A stretch of DNA of 64,000 bases from Planctomycetota bacterium (GTDB lineage: Bacteria > Planctomycetota > J058). The stretch lies in assembly GCA_023954375.1 (NCBI GenBank), contig JAMLIC010000042.1, positions 1 to 64,000 on the forward strand, given 5' to 3'. The stretch's first letter is position 1. Each line of letters opens with the position of its first letter. Below, in pieces: positions 17,850 through 27,993 of this stretch. Below the pieces are notes generated by a model. That model was not told the origin of the DNA and did no database searches. It saw nothing but the letters and a program-made list of their open reading frames with translations. Made by a program: the position numbers and the translations under genes.

Positions 17850-20800
17850 TCAGGGGGCCCTCAGGAACCCGCACGCGTCCACCGCGTCGGCCCGGCCGCC
17901 CGCGAGGTGTGACGGCAAGCGCCCGACGAGGACGAGCCCGCCGTCGCCGCGGCCAGGAGCCCGCGCCGGCGCCCGCGCGAGCCGGACGTCGCGGAGCCCG
18001 TCCAGGCGCCGGTCGTCGCGGCGGAGGGCCGCCGGCGTGGCGACGGGCGACGCGTCGTCGTCCGCTCGCCGCAGGGGGAGCCAGCCCAGCGCGGCGGCGA
18101 GCGCGGGTGGGTCGAGGGGCGGCAGGTCGTCGCGCCGCACGACGCCGACCGTGCCCACCGGCACGGCGTCCGGGCGCGCCTCGGGCGGCCCCCAGCGCAG
18201 CGGCGCGGGCGCGCCGCGGCGCACGACGAGGGCGCCGCCGGGCGCGGCGAGGACGAGGGCGTCGGCGTCGGCGCGCGCCACACGGAAGGGGCCATTCGTC
18301 ACGAGGCCGCCGTCGGGGTCCGGAAAGCGTGCGCGAGGGAGGAACGGCCAGGCGTCGAGCCGCTCGAGGGCCCCCGGGACCGGCCGCGAGAGGCGCACCG
18401 CGAGCCGGAACGGCCCGAGCGGCTCGGCGGTCAGGTCCGCGAGCAGGTCGAGCTGGGCCGGGTCGACCAGCAGGTCGTCGGCGAGGGAGGGCGCACGCCG
18501 GCGCGCGAGCTCCCACGCCGCGAGGTAGTCGTCGACGGTCACCGGGCGGCCGTCCGACCAGCGGGCGTCGAGCGGGAGGAAGAACTCCCAGGCGAGGTCG
18601 GGCGCCACCTCGACGACGTCGGCCGACGAGGGCAGGCCGCGCAGGAGGGCCCGCGCCACGAGGCGCTCGAGCGGGCCGGTCCCGAGCGGCAGGTCGAGCC
18701 TCTCGAGGTCGAGCGGGCCGAGGCGGGGGTCCCAGCCGATGACGACGCGCCGCCCGCCGCCGGGGACGACCTCGTCGTCGTCGTCGTCCTCTTCCGGAGC
18801 GGCGTCCGCCGTCTCGCTCGCCGCGGCCGCGTCGTCCGGAGGCGCTCCCGGCGCCGGGTCGGCCGCGCACGTCGGCGCGGGCGAGGGCAGCGGCGCCGGC
18901 GAGAGCGCCGGCGGCCGGCCCCGGGGCGGGTGCACGCGCAGGCGGACCGGCGCCGCGACGACCCCCGCCGCCGGGTCGTAGTAGGGGTAGCCGTGCAGCG
19001 CGCCGGCGGTGAAGTCGCCCGCGAGCGTGGGCACGAGGCGGACGTGGAGCTCCAGCCGCTCGTCGGGGGCCAGGTCGCGCAGGTAGAGGACGAGGCGGTC
19101 GCGCCACACCTCCCAGCGGTGGAGCCGCCCGGCGCGGCGGTGCCCGTCGAGGCCGCCGTCCTCGCTGGCGAGCACGAACCCGGGCGGCAGGGCCAGCTCG
19201 ACCATCGGGTCGACGACCTGCGCCGGTCGCCCGTTCTCGACGACGAGCGTCCAGCGCTGGGCCTCGCCCAGCCGCCCGCTGGCGGGGCGGAGCGTGCGCA
19301 CGCGCAGGGCGGGCGCCTCGCCCTCGAGCCCGCCGGAGCGCCAGGCCGGGTCGTCCCAGGCGACGACGCCCGTGAGCACGGCCTGCGCGTGGAGCCGCCC
19401 GGCGCCGGTGAAGCGCAGGCGCAGGCCGCGCTCGACCACCCGGTCGACCTCCGCCTCGTCGGCGTCGACGAGCGGCAGGTCGACCCCGCCGTCGCCGGGC
19501 GCGAGCGCCTGCGCCCGCGGCAGCCGCCCCGGCAGCTCCACCTCGAGGAGGCCGCGCCCGGGCTCCCGCAGGGCCTGGCCGTCGCGGAACGCCTGCAGCG
19601 TCTGGACCGTGGCCTGCGTGCCGCCGAAGCCGTGCTTCGTGCGCTTCGCCGCCAGCCAGCGGAGCGCCGCCGAGGCCAGGGCCGGGTCGGCGCCCGTCCG
19701 GATGAGCGCCTGCGCGGCGACCGCCGTGACCTCGACCTGCGCCGCCTCGTCGCCCGCCTGCGTCGTGGTGGGGCACGGGGGCCACGACGCCGTGCCGTCG
19801 TCGTGGCGAAGGGCGAGCGCGACGAGGCGCCGGACGAGCGCCCGGCCGGCCGCGGCGTGCTGCGGGTCGGCGAGGAGGGCGCGGGCGGCGAGCGCCAGCT
19901 CGTAGGCGTTGCGCCCGAAGCCGACCTCGCGCGCCAGCCACGCCAGCGCCGCCCGCGCCGCGTCGCGCTCCTTCCCGGCGGCGAGGAGCGCCTCGGCCGC
20001 GTAGGCCGTCACGGCGACCACCCCGCCCCTCGCCCGGTCGCCCGCGAGCTGGAACGCGCCCGACGGCGCCTGCCAGCGGGCGACGAGCGCCCGCGCCGCC
20101 CGGCGCAGGGGGTCGCGGTCGAGCTCGAGCAGGGCCCCGAGCTGCGCGAGCTGCCCCACGCCGACCGCCGTGAGCCAGGGGTCCGGGTCCATCGGAGGGC
20201 CGTGGAGCGCGAACGCGCCGTCCGCGTGCTGGAAGCGCGCCAGCCGCGCAGCGCCCGCCTCGGCGCAGGCGCGGGCCCGCTCGACGAGCTCGGGGTCGGT
20301 GTCGTGCGCCTGCTGCGCCAGCTCGAGCGCCAGCACGCTCGGGTAGGTGGCCGCGGTCGTCTGCTCGAAGCAGCCGTGCGGCGCGCTCGCCAGCCCCTCG
20401 AGGCTCAGCTGCGCCTCCGCCGCCAGCCCGGGCAGGGCGCGGAGGCGCAGGGCGCGGGGCCCGCGCAGGTCGCGCGCGCGCGGGTCGAGCAGGGCGTCGG
20501 CGCGCGCCTCGGGGCCGACGAGCGCGACGTTCGTCACCAGCGTGACCTCGCGCGCGACCGGGCGCACGCTCACGACCGCGCGCTCCTCGGTCGCGGGCGC
20601 GCCGGGCTCGTCGGTCCAGCGGGCCGCCACCCGCAGCGTCGCCTCGCCCGCCGCGCGCGCCTCGAGCGGCACGAGCCACAGGAGCCCGCGCCGCTGCGCG
20701 CCGGCCGGCCGGGGCGCGCCGACCTCGAGGGCCGCGCCGTCGACGGCCGCCTCGACCTCGACCCGGGCGAGGCCCGCCGGGTCCCCGGGCAGCAGGACCT

Positions 20801-21053
20801 CGGCCTCGACGCGGTCGCCGACCGCCAGGCGCGGGGGAACGGCGACCACCAGCCGCGGCGCGGGCCGGAGGGGCACGCGCGCGGCGACCGGGGCGGGGCG
20901 CGCGGCGACGGCGGTCGGCTCGGGGCGCGAGACCGCCGCCAGGCCGGTGACCGCGGCGCCGAGGAGGGCCACGGCGACGAGCGGACCGGCGCGGCCGGGC
21001 GGGTCGGCCAGGGCGATCAGCGTCTTCGGCGCCGGCGGGTTCGGGACGCGCAT
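17850..21053 (-). CDS. Alpha-2-macroglobulin-like thioester protein fused to an SBP5-like module
   Basis: A 1067-residue protein with one N-terminal membrane helix (about 26-42) and the rest extracytoplasmic. Residues about 60-190 look like macroglobulin beta domains. A thioester domain follows: HGCFEQTT gives the CxEQ motif (C228 and Q231), then an alpha/alpha toroid (GAFALHGPPMD, VTAYAAEALL, HGFGGTQATVQTLQAF). Beta domains run to about 700 (YPYYDP...). An acidic linker near 750 (EEDDDDDE) leads to about 300 residues resembling the extracellular SBP family 5 fold: ARWSDGRPVTVDDYLAAWEL near 832 and VTNGPFRVARADADALVL near 919. It lacks the long macroglobulin N-terminus and a bait region I can identify. 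The fusion is odd: a covalent capture domain joined to a peptide-binding-like one. Confidence 0.75.
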   Translation of the reverse strand: MRVPNPPAPKTLIALADPPGRAGPLVAVALLGAAVTGLAAVSRPEPTAVAARPAPVAARVPLRPAPRLVVAVPPRLAVGDRVEAEVLLPGDPAGLARVEVEAAVDGAALEVGAPRPAGAQRRGLLWLVPLEARAAGEATLRVAARWTDEPGAPATEERAVVSVRPVAREVTLVTNVALVGPEARADALLDPRARDLRGPRALRLRALPGLAAEAQLSLEGLASAPHGCFEQTTAATYPSVLALELAQQAHDTDPELVERARACAEAGAARLARFQHADGAFALHGPPMDPDPWLTAVGVGQLAQLGALLELDRDPLRRAARALVARWQAPSGAFQLAGDRARGGVVAVTAYAAEALLAAGKERDAARAALAWLAREVGFGRNAYELALAARALLADPQHAAAGRALVRRLVALALRHDDGTASWPPCPTTTQAGDEAAQVEVTAVAAQALIRTGADPALASAALRWLAAKRTKHGFGGTQATVQTLQAFRDGQALREPGRGLLEVELPGRLPRAQALAPGDGGVDLPLVDADEAEVDRVVERGLRLRFTGAGRLHAQAVLTGVVAWDDPAWRSGGLEGEAPALRVRTLRPASGRLGEAQRWTLVVENGRPAQVVDPMVELALPPGFVLASEDGGLDGHRRAGRLHRWEVWRDRLVLYLRDLAPDERLELHVRLVPTLAGDFTAGALHGYPYYDPAAGVVAAPVRLRVHPPRGRPPALSPAPLPSPAPTCAADPAPGAPPDDAAAASETADAAPEEDDDDDEVVPGGGRRVVIGWDPRLGPLDLERLDLPLGTGPLERLVARALLRGLPSSADVVEVAPDLAWEFFLPLDARWSDGRPVTVDDYLAAWELARRRAPSLADDLLVDPAQLDLLADLTAEPLGPFRLAVRLSRPVPGALERLDAWPFLPRARFPDPDGGLVTNGPFRVARADADALVLAAPGGALVVRRGAPAPLRWGPPEARPDAVPVGTVGVVRRDDLPPLDPPALAAALGWLPLRRADDDASPVATPAALRRDDRRLDGLRDVRLARAPARAPGRGDGGLVLVGRLPSHLAGGRADAVDACGFLRAP

Positions 21054-21151
21054 GACGACCTCCGCAGGGCCCTACACCGGCCGCCCGCGGCCGCATCCCG
21101 CGCGCGTAACTCGCGGCCCACGAAGCGCCACGAGCGGCTAAGCTCGCCCCC

Positions 21152-23509
21152 GTGAAGCGACCCGCGCTCGCGGCCCTGGCCGCCCTGATCCTCGTCCAGC
21201 CCGCCCTCGCCTCCGGCCGCCGCGAGGTCCGCGACGGCCCGGGCGAGGTCGTCGGGCGCTTCGAGCAGGACGTCGCCCGTCGGTTCACGACCGCCGACGG
21301 CCTGCCGTCCGACGACGTGCGCGCCGTCGTCGTGACCGAGGACGGCGCCGTGTGGGCCGGGACCGCCGCCGGCCTGGCGCGCCGGGCGCCGGGCGCGGCG
21401 CGGTTCGAGGCGGTGGCCGAGGTCGGGTCCCAGGCCGTCACCGGCATCACGGCCGACGGCCGCCGCGTGTGGGCGCTGACCGCCGGCATGGCGCGCGCCG
21501 TGGGCGCCAACACGGAGGGCGAGCCGAGCTGGCGCTGGCCGGCGCCGGCGGACGCCCGGGTCGTCGTGCCCTGGGCGAGGGTCCCGCTGCCGCGCGAGGC
21601 CCGGGGCGTCGTCCGGCACGAGAACACGAGCATGATCCCGGAGGTCGTCGACGGCCCGGCGCTCGACGTGCACGCGGTCGCGGTCGCGCGCGCGGGCGCG
21701 TCCTTCGCCGCGCGGCAGGGGCTCTTCGAGACCGACGGCGGCGCGCTCGTCCGCCTCGTCCCCGATGACGGCCGGCGCCGCTGGGACCTCGTCGACGTCA
21801 CCGGCGTGGTCCACGACGGCCGGGGCCGCCTGTGGTTCACCTGGGCGCGCGGCGCGGGCGTCCGCGACGCGGAGGGCGCCTGGCGCCTCCTCACCGGTCA
21901 CGACGGCCTCCCGCGCGAGGACGCCACGACGATCGCCGCCGTCCCGGGCGACCCGCAGGGGCGCGTGTGGATCGGCACGCCGAGGGGCGCGATCCGCACC
22001 GACGGCGCGACGTTCGAGTACCGCCAGGGGCCGCGCTGGCTGCCGCACGACGAGGTGCGGGCGATCGCGGTCGACGTCCGGGGCGACGCCTGGTTCGCCA
22101 CGCCCGGCGGCCTCGGCCTGATCGAGCGCCGTCCGACGACGCTCGCCGGGAAGGCCGCGCACTTCGGGGCCGAGATCGACGCGCGGCACCGCCGGACGGA
22201 GCAGGGCTACGTCGACGCCGTGCACCTCGACCGCGCGGGCGACCTCGCCACCGCCGTCCAGCGCGACAGCGACAACGACGGCCTGTGGACGTCGATGTAC
22301 GGCGCGGCCGAGTGCTTCGCCTACGCGGCCACGAAGGACCCGGCGGCGCGCGAGCGGGCGCGGGCCGCGTTCCGGGCGCTCCGCTTCCTCTCGGAGGTCA
22401 CGCAGGGCGGCAGCCACCCGGCGCCGCCGGGCTTCGTCGCCCGCTCGATCCTGCCGACGAGCGGCCCCGACCCCAACGAGCGCCACGGGCGCGCCCGCGA
22501 CGAGGAGAAGCGCCGCACGAGGGACGGGCTGTGGAAGGTCATGGACCTGCGCTGGCCCACGAGCGCCGACGGCCGGTGGTTCTGGAAGTGCGACACGAGC
22601 TCGGACGAGCTCGACGGGCACTTCTTCTTCTACGCGCAGTACCACGACCTCGTCTGCGAGACCCCGGCGGAGCGCGCCGAGGTGGCCGCGGTCGTGGGCG
22701 CGATCCTCGGCCACCTCGAGGCGCACGGCTGGCGCCTGGTCGACTGGGACGGGCGGCCGACGCGCTGGGCGAACTTCTCGCCGGCGTCCTTGAACCACGA
22801 CCCCGACTGGACGGACGAGCGCGGGCTGAACTCGCTCAGCCTCCTCTCCTACCTCGCCGTCGGCGCGCACGTGACCGGCGACGAGCGCTGGCGGCGCCAC
22901 GCGCGCGCGCTCGTCGAGGAGCACGGCTACGCGATGAACGTGCTCCAGGGGGTCAAGCCGCACCTGGGCGTCGGGACCGGCAACCAGTCGGACGACGAGA
23001 TGGCCTTCATGTGCTTCTACGACCTGCTCCTCTACGAGGACGACCCGGCCCTGCGGGCGATCTACAGCCGCGCCTTCGCGCAGGCGTGGGCGCTCGAGGC
23101 GCCCGAGCGCAGCCCCCTCTTCGCGTTCCTCTACGCCGGGGTGAACACGGGGGCGCGGGTCCGCACGCCCTGGGGCGAGGTCGACCTGTCGCCGCGGGGG
23201 GCGTGGCTCGAGGACGCCGTCGACGCCCTGCGCCGCTTCCCGCTCGACCGGGCCGACTGGCCGCACCGCAACGCCGACCGTCACGACGTGGTGCGCTTCG
23301 CCCCCGGCCCCTTCGACGGGCCGGACGCCCCCGCCCGCGGCGCCCTGCGCGACGGGCGCGCCCTGCCCGTGGACGAGCGCTGGTTCTCGCACTGGAACCA
23401 CGACCCCTGGCGCCTCGACTCGGGCGGCGAGGGGCGCAACCTCGCCGACGGCGCCGCCTACCTGCTGCCCTGGGCCCTCGGGCGCTACCACGGGTTCGTG
23501 CGGGAGTAG
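21152..23509 (+). CDS. Secreted propeller-repeat protein with helical C-terminal domain
   Basis: A 785-residue protein with signal peptide 1-21, GTG start. The first 330 residues hold two-component-regulator-propeller-type repeats: FTTADGLPSDDVRAVVV with GAVWAGTAAGLARR, LTGHDGLPREDATTIAAV with VWIGTPRGAI, and DEVRAIAVDVRGDAWFATPGG. The rest is helix-rich with aromatic and acidic clusters (DNDGLWTSMYGAAECFAY, ELDGHFFFYAQYHDLV, WANFSPASLNHDPDWTDERG), which suggests an alpha/alpha-toroid like those of carbohydrate-active enzymes. No sensor kinase domain is attached. I do not recognise the family. Divergent from the macroglobulin-like gene. Confidence 0.72.
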   Translation: MKRPALAALAALILVQPALASGRREVRDGPGEVVGRFEQDVARRFTTADGLPSDDVRAVVVTEDGAVWAGTAAGLARRAPGAARFEAVAEVGSQAVTGITADGRRVWALTAGMARAVGANTEGEPSWRWPAPADARVVVPWARVPLPREARGVVRHENTSMIPEVVDGPALDVHAVAVARAGASFAARQGLFETDGGALVRLVPDDGRRRWDLVDVTGVVHDGRGRLWFTWARGAGVRDAEGAWRLLTGHDGLPREDATTIAAVPGDPQGRVWIGTPRGAIRTDGATFEYRQGPRWLPHDEVRAIAVDVRGDAWFATPGGLGLIERRPTTLAGKAAHFGAEIDARHRRTEQGYVDAVHLDRAGDLATAVQRDSDNDGLWTSMYGAAECFAYAATKDPAARERARAAFRALRFLSEVTQGGSHPAPPGFVARSILPTSGPDPNERHGRARDEEKRRTRDGLWKVMDLRWPTSADGRWFWKCDTSSDELDGHFFFYAQYHDLVCETPAERAEVAAVVGAILGHLEAHGWRLVDWDGRPTRWANFSPASLNHDPDWTDERGLNSLSLLSYLAVGAHVTGDERWRRHARALVEEHGYAMNVLQGVKPHLGVGTGNQSDDEMAFMCFYDLLLYEDDPALRAIYSRAFAQAWALEAPERSPLFAFLYAGVNTGARVRTPWGEVDLSPRGAWLEDAVDALRRFPLDRADWPHRNADRHDVVRFAPGPFDGPDAPARGALRDGRALPVDERWFSHWNHDPWRLDSGGEGRNLADGAAYLLPWALGRYHGFVRE

Positions 23510-23652
23510 CGCGTTCCGACACTTTCGTGACGGAGCCGTCGCGCGACGAAGGAGGTGGCGGAATCGCCCCGACGGCGCGAGGACTTCCGCCACTTCCGTC
23601 GTGGACCGGCCGGTGCTCTCTCCTCCTTCGCAGGGTGAGAGGAGAGGATCCC

Positions 23653-25056
23653 GTGAAGCGCGCCGTTCGCCCCGTCTTGCTCTCGCTGTGCCTGGCCGGG
23701 GTCGCCCCGGCCGACGACCGCCTGCGTCTGGCCCCGGCAGGGCCCGCCGCCGACCGGATCGCCGACGACGCCGTCCGGCCCCTGCCGTCGACCGTCACGA
23801 CGCGTCCGGCGCCGTCGATCACGATCGACCCGGCGCGCGTGCTGATGATCACCGACCTGAGCGTGGTCGAGGACCCGGCCCTCACCGACGCGACGACCAC
23901 GCCCCCCGGCGCCTGGACCTTCCGCGCGCTCGTCGAGGCCATGGCCGGTCCGCGCGACCCGGCGGACCTCGTCCTCGAGTGGCTGCGCACGTGGGAGACG
24001 GACCAGACGATCAACGGCCACGTCGTCGGCGCGCGCGCGCAGATGCGCACGCTCGTCACCGACCCCTGGCTGGCGCGCAGCGGCGGGCGGCGCCTCGACC
24101 TGGCGCAGGCGCCCTTCCGCCTGCTGGCGATCGTCAACCGCATGGACCTGCGCGGCTCGAGCGGCTACGGCGCGGGCGGCGGCGCGGCGGCGCCCGTGGC
24201 CGCGCGCCTCACGGCGCCGGCCGTCGTCGCCCGGCCCGCGCCCCGGCTCCACGCCGGCGAGGGGCGCTTCGTCTTCGGCGTCCTCGGGCCGCAGGGCGAG
24301 GCGCTGCCCTTCACGGTGATCTTCGAGTACGAGCTGCCCGCGGCCGACCCCGCCGAGGTGCTCGGCTGGGCGCGGAGCTGGGCGCAGCTGAACCAGGTGC
24401 CCTTCGGGGCGCGCTACAACCGCCTGCTCGCCCGGATCACCGACCGCTTCGCCCGGGCCGGCGCCGCGCCGGGCAAGCCCCAGGGCAGCGCGCTGAACCA
24501 GGTGCGCACCAACGAGAACGCGCTCTCGCGGGTCTGGGAGCTGCGCGAGTTCGTCCTGCAGTCGCGCCAGGCCTCGCTCGCGCCGGCGACCGTGAAGCAG
24601 ACCCCCGACCTGGCGTTCAACCAGACGCCCGAGCTGGCCGACCTGGTCAACGGCAACGAGGCGGCGCTCCTCGCCGGCGCCTTCGTCGTCCCCGGCCGGC
24701 TCCTCGGCGGCTCGTCGATCGTGCTCGGGGTGTGGAACGCGCCGGGGATCCGGAGCGCCGAGGCGCGCCACGCCTTCGCCCTGAACACGTGCGGCGGCTG
24801 CCACCAGGCCGAGACCGGCACGCCCTTCCTCCACGTCGGCGTCCGCGAGCCCGGGCAGGCGGCTCCGCTCTCGGGCTTCCTCACCGGCGCGACCGTGCCC
24901 GACCCGGTGACCGGCCAGCCGCGCCGCTTCGCCGACCTCGAGCACCGCGCGGCCGACCTCGCCCGCCTCCTCGGCGGCGCCGCGCCGGCGCCCGCGCCCG
25001 TGGCCGGCGTCGCCGACGGCTCGGCCACCCTGGCCCCGGCCGTCCGGGTGCACTGA
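23653..25056 (+). CDS. Secreted CxxCH protein of unknown function
   Basis: A 467-residue protein from a GTG after GAGAGGAG, with a signal peptide (1-20). A single heme c-type motif CGGCH (C380-H384) lies in LNTCGGCHQAETGTPFLHV, followed by LSGFLTGATVPDPVTG and FADLEHRAADLARLL. An upstream region with FRLLAIVNRMDLRG and TNENAL is conserved in style with uncharacterised secreted proteins I recall from myxobacteria and actinobacteria. One CxxCH without other cytochrome features could bind heme covalently or a metal. Overlaps the next gene (TGATG). Confidence 0.72.
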   Translation: MKRAVRPVLLSLCLAGVAPADDRLRLAPAGPAADRIADDAVRPLPSTVTTRPAPSITIDPARVLMITDLSVVEDPALTDATTTPPGAWTFRALVEAMAGPRDPADLVLEWLRTWETDQTINGHVVGARAQMRTLVTDPWLARSGGRRLDLAQAPFRLLAIVNRMDLRGSSGYGAGGGAAAPVAARLTAPAVVARPAPRLHAGEGRFVFGVLGPQGEALPFTVIFEYELPAADPAEVLGWARSWAQLNQVPFGARYNRLLARITDRFARAGAAPGKPQGSALNQVRTNENALSRVWELREFVLQSRQASLAPATVKQTPDLAFNQTPELADLVNGNEAALLAGAFVVPGRLLGGSSIVLGVWNAPGIRSAEARHAFALNTCGGCHQAETGTPFLHVGVREPGQAAPLSGFLTGATVPDPVTGQPRRFADLEHRAADLARLLGGAAPAPAPVAGVADGSATLAPAVRVH

Positions 25057-25703
25057 TGCGCCCCGCGCACGCGCTCGCCGGGCTCGCCGTCGCGGCCGCG
25101 GGCGCGTGGGGCCTCGGGGCGGCGCTCTCGACGGCCGACGCGCCTGCGCGCCGCGGCCGCCCGGTGGCGGCCGACGCCCTCGCCCCGCGGCCTTCGCCGG
25201 AGGCGCTCGCCCGCCCCTCCTCACCCGCGGGCGAGGGGGAGGCGGCGCGCGCCAGCGCGCCGGTGGCCGACGCGGAGACGGTCCAGGCGCGGGCGACCGC
25301 CGCCGCCGAGCCCGCGACGGCCGTCGTCGAGGCGGACGGGGCGCCGGACCCGGCCGCGGCCCGCGCCCGCGCCCTCCTGGCCGAGCTGACCGCCGAGGCC
25401 GACCCGCTGGCGGCCGTGATCGTGGGCGAGGAGCTCGCGGCGCACGTCGCGGCCCTCGACCCGGACGGCCGGCGCGCGCTCGTGGCCCTGGCCCGCGACG
25501 GCGACGCGCCGCGCGCGCCGGCCCTGCGCGCCCTGGGCCGCCTCGCGCCCACAGCCGAGGCCGTCACGCTGATCGCCGACGCCGCCCTCGCCAGGCCGGC
25601 CGACGACGCCCGCGCGGCGGCGCGCGACGCGCTCCTGCTCCTGCGCGAGCGCGGCGCGCCGGCCGAGGCGGCCGACGCCGCCCTGCTCGCGCTCGGACAG
25701 TGA
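25056..25703 (+). CDS. Small exported Ala-rich protein with HEAT-like helices
   Basis: A 215-residue protein that starts inside the stop of the CxxCH gene, so it is translationally coupled to it. An N-terminal helix (LAGLAVAAAGAWGLGAAL) serves as signal or anchor. A Pro/Ala/Glu-rich stretch to about 110 precedes two or three short helical repeats (RALVALARDGDAPRAPALRALGR), HEAT-like. Function unknown; a structural partner of the upstream protein is an inference. Its stop touches the stop of the convergent TIGR03790-like gene with no base between. Confidence 0.65.
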   Translation: MRPAHALAGLAVAAAGAWGLGAALSTADAPARRGRPVAADALAPRPSPEALARPSSPAGEGEAARASAPVADAETVQARATAAAEPATAVVEADGAPDPAAARARALLAELTAEADPLAAVIVGEELAAHVAALDPDGRRALVALARDGDAPRAPALRALGRLAPTAEAVTLIADAALARPADDARAAARDALLLLRERGAPAEAADAALLALGQ

Positions 25704-27978
25704 CTACGGCGTCCAGGCCAGCTCCGCCCCGAGCGCCAGCCGCGCCAGGCGGTCGAGGCGCGCCTCGAGCGTCGCCGTGCGCACCTGCGCGCCCTCGACG
25801 ACGACGACGCGGTAGACGCCGGGCGGGAGCTCGACCTCGACCGGCCGCGGCTCGCCGCTCCCGCGGTGGCGCGGGAGGTCGTGCGCCACGACCACCGGCC
25901 CGAGCAGGAGCACCCGCACCGGCGCCGGCCGGCGGCTCGAGAGGCGCGCGCGCGGCAGCCCGGGGGCGTCGACCGCGGGCGGCGGGCCGAGGTCGCCCGT
26001 CGCGCGCTCGAGCAGGGCCTCGGCCTCGTCGACGAGCTTCTGCGCGGCGCGCCGCGGCGGCGGCTTCAGGCGCCGGAGCGGCCGGGCGACCTCGGCCGCG
26101 CGCGCGGCGCCGTCGGCCTTCGCCAGCGCCGCCGCCTCGGCCCACAGGGCGACGACCGCCTCGTACTCCTCGAGCTCCGCCGCCGTGGCCGGCAGGTCGT
26201 CAAGCGCCCGGCGCAGGGCCTCGACCGCCGCCGGCGCGCGGCGCGCGCCCAGGAGCGCGCCCGTGGGCGAGCGCGAGGCGCCGGTCGCGCGGACGCGCCG
26301 CGCGCGCGGCCTCGAGCCGGGCGCGCGCCGCGTCCCAGCGCTCGAGCGCGACGAGCGCCTCGCCCTCGAGGTGCGGCAGCCCCGCGCGCCGCGCCGCGGC
26401 CAGGGCGGCCTCGGCGCGGTTGCGCGCCAGGAGCGCCCGGCAGAGCGGCCCGAGCGCCTCGGGGTCGTCGGGCTCGAGCGCCGCCGCCCGCTCGAGCGGG
26501 CCGGTCGCGTCCTTGCCCAGGCCGAGGAGCGCCCGCCCGAGCGCCAGGTTCGCCTCGTAGCTGCCCGGGCTGACGGCGAGCGCGCGCTGCGCCTCGCGCT
26601 GCGCCTGCGCCCAGTCGCCGCGGCCGAGGGCGTCGTCGGCCCCTGCGAGCGCGGCGCGCAGCGCCGCGACCGTGCCCTCGCCCGCCTTGCCGGTCGCCCG
26701 CCGGGCCCGCACCTCGCGCGCGAGGAGGCGCAGGCCGCCGCCGTCGCCGCCGCGGTAAGGGACCGGGAGCGCGTCGAGCCGCGCCACGACGGCCGCCGCC
26801 TCGTCGAGGTCGCCCGCGTCGAGCAGCGCCTCGAGGCGCGCCGCGGCGCCCGCGACGAGCGCGCGGTTCTCCGCCTGCGCGGCGCGCGCCTGGGCCGAGT
26901 AGGGCGCGTAGAGCGGGTCGCCCACGTAGACGGCCATCCAGGAGGTGAAGCGGTTCGAGAGCTGGAGCGCCTGCCCGACCGTGTGCCCGGCCAGGAACCG
27001 CTCCCAGAAGAGCGGCGCCGTGGGGAAGCCGGCCGTGAGCGGCTCGTAGACCGTGCCGATCGCCACGGTCGCGCCGCGGTCGAGGAGCGGCCCCACCCAG
27101 TTGCGCTTCGGGTGCCGGAGCGTGTCGGCCGAGAACGAGTGGACGTGGCAGGCCACGGCGCCCGGCGCGAAGCGAAACGGCGCGGCCGCCTCGAGCGTGC
27201 CGGTGTACCAGCCCCAGTAGTGGCCGGGCCCGCCCTCGATGGTCGACAGGTCGACGACCGGCCCCTGGTCGTCGTGGCGGAGCGGCAGGCCGTGCCGCGC
27301 GAAGACGCCCGCGACCTGCCGCAGCTCGGCGTCGTAGGTGGCGTAGCCGTCGCCCGCGCCGGTCAGCCCGCGCGTGTCGAGGAGGTGCGTGCCCTCGACG
27401 CCGTAGAGCTCGCCGTGCAGGGCCAGGTCGATCAGCGCCCGCGCGTGCTCGGGCGTGGGCCCGTCGAGGCGCACGACGACGAGCACGCCGTCCTCCGCCG
27501 TCACGGGCCGGTCGAGGCGCCACGTGCGGCTCTCGACCCAGCCCGGGCGGTCGGGGAGGTCGCCGCGCACGAGCTCGAGCTCGCGGTCGACGCACGCCGC
27601 GTCGACGCTCGTCACGTGGCGGCGCATGGGGTCGGCGGCGGGCGGCAGGTCGTCCTTGACGTGCTCGGCGATCTTGACCGGCACGCCCCACGTGGGGACG
27701 AGGTAGACCGCGTCCGGGTGGCGCGCGACGAAGGCCCGCACCGGCGCCAGGACCTCGGCCTGGAAGGCGGGCCAGGCGATCACCTCGTCGGCGGTCGTTC
27801 GCACGCGGCAGACGTTGTCCAGCGGCACGCCGCGCGCCCGGCAGTAGGCCTCGCCCAGGGCGACCGACTCGGGGACCGCCTCGTTGACGAGGACGACGAC
27901 GTGCTTCGCCGGGTCGACGTCGCGCGCGAGCGGCGTCGCCACCTGGAGCACGAGCGCGGCGAGGGCGGCGGTCAGCAC
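25704..27978 (-). CDS. TIGR03790-like protein with TPR-like tail, apparent frameshift
   Basis: GTG start at 27978. Residues about 20-370 match the TIGR03790 pattern I recall: VVVLVNEAVPESVALGEAYC, YLVPTWGVPVKIAEHV, SVDAACVDRELELV, HYWGWYTGTLEAA and FLAGHTVGQAL, giving a secreted alpha/beta protein with a signal-like N-terminus. TPR-like helices follow. The initial frame stops at 26200 after an Arg/Gly-rich run, but from about 26258-26285 another frame reads on as convincing protein (ALLGARRAPAAVEALRRAL, EYEAVVALWAEAAALAKADG, VEVELPPGVYRVVVVEG) to the stop at 25704. One extra base (or two missing) would join them into about 757 residues. Upstream neighbour is 15 bp away. Confidence 0.68.
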
Positions 27979-27993
27979 CCCCGGAGCATAGCG

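Noticed and set aside
17815..21894. A 1359-codon minus-strand frame
   Set aside because: It shadows the macroglobulin-like gene and the divergent propeller gene; no motif can be read in it.
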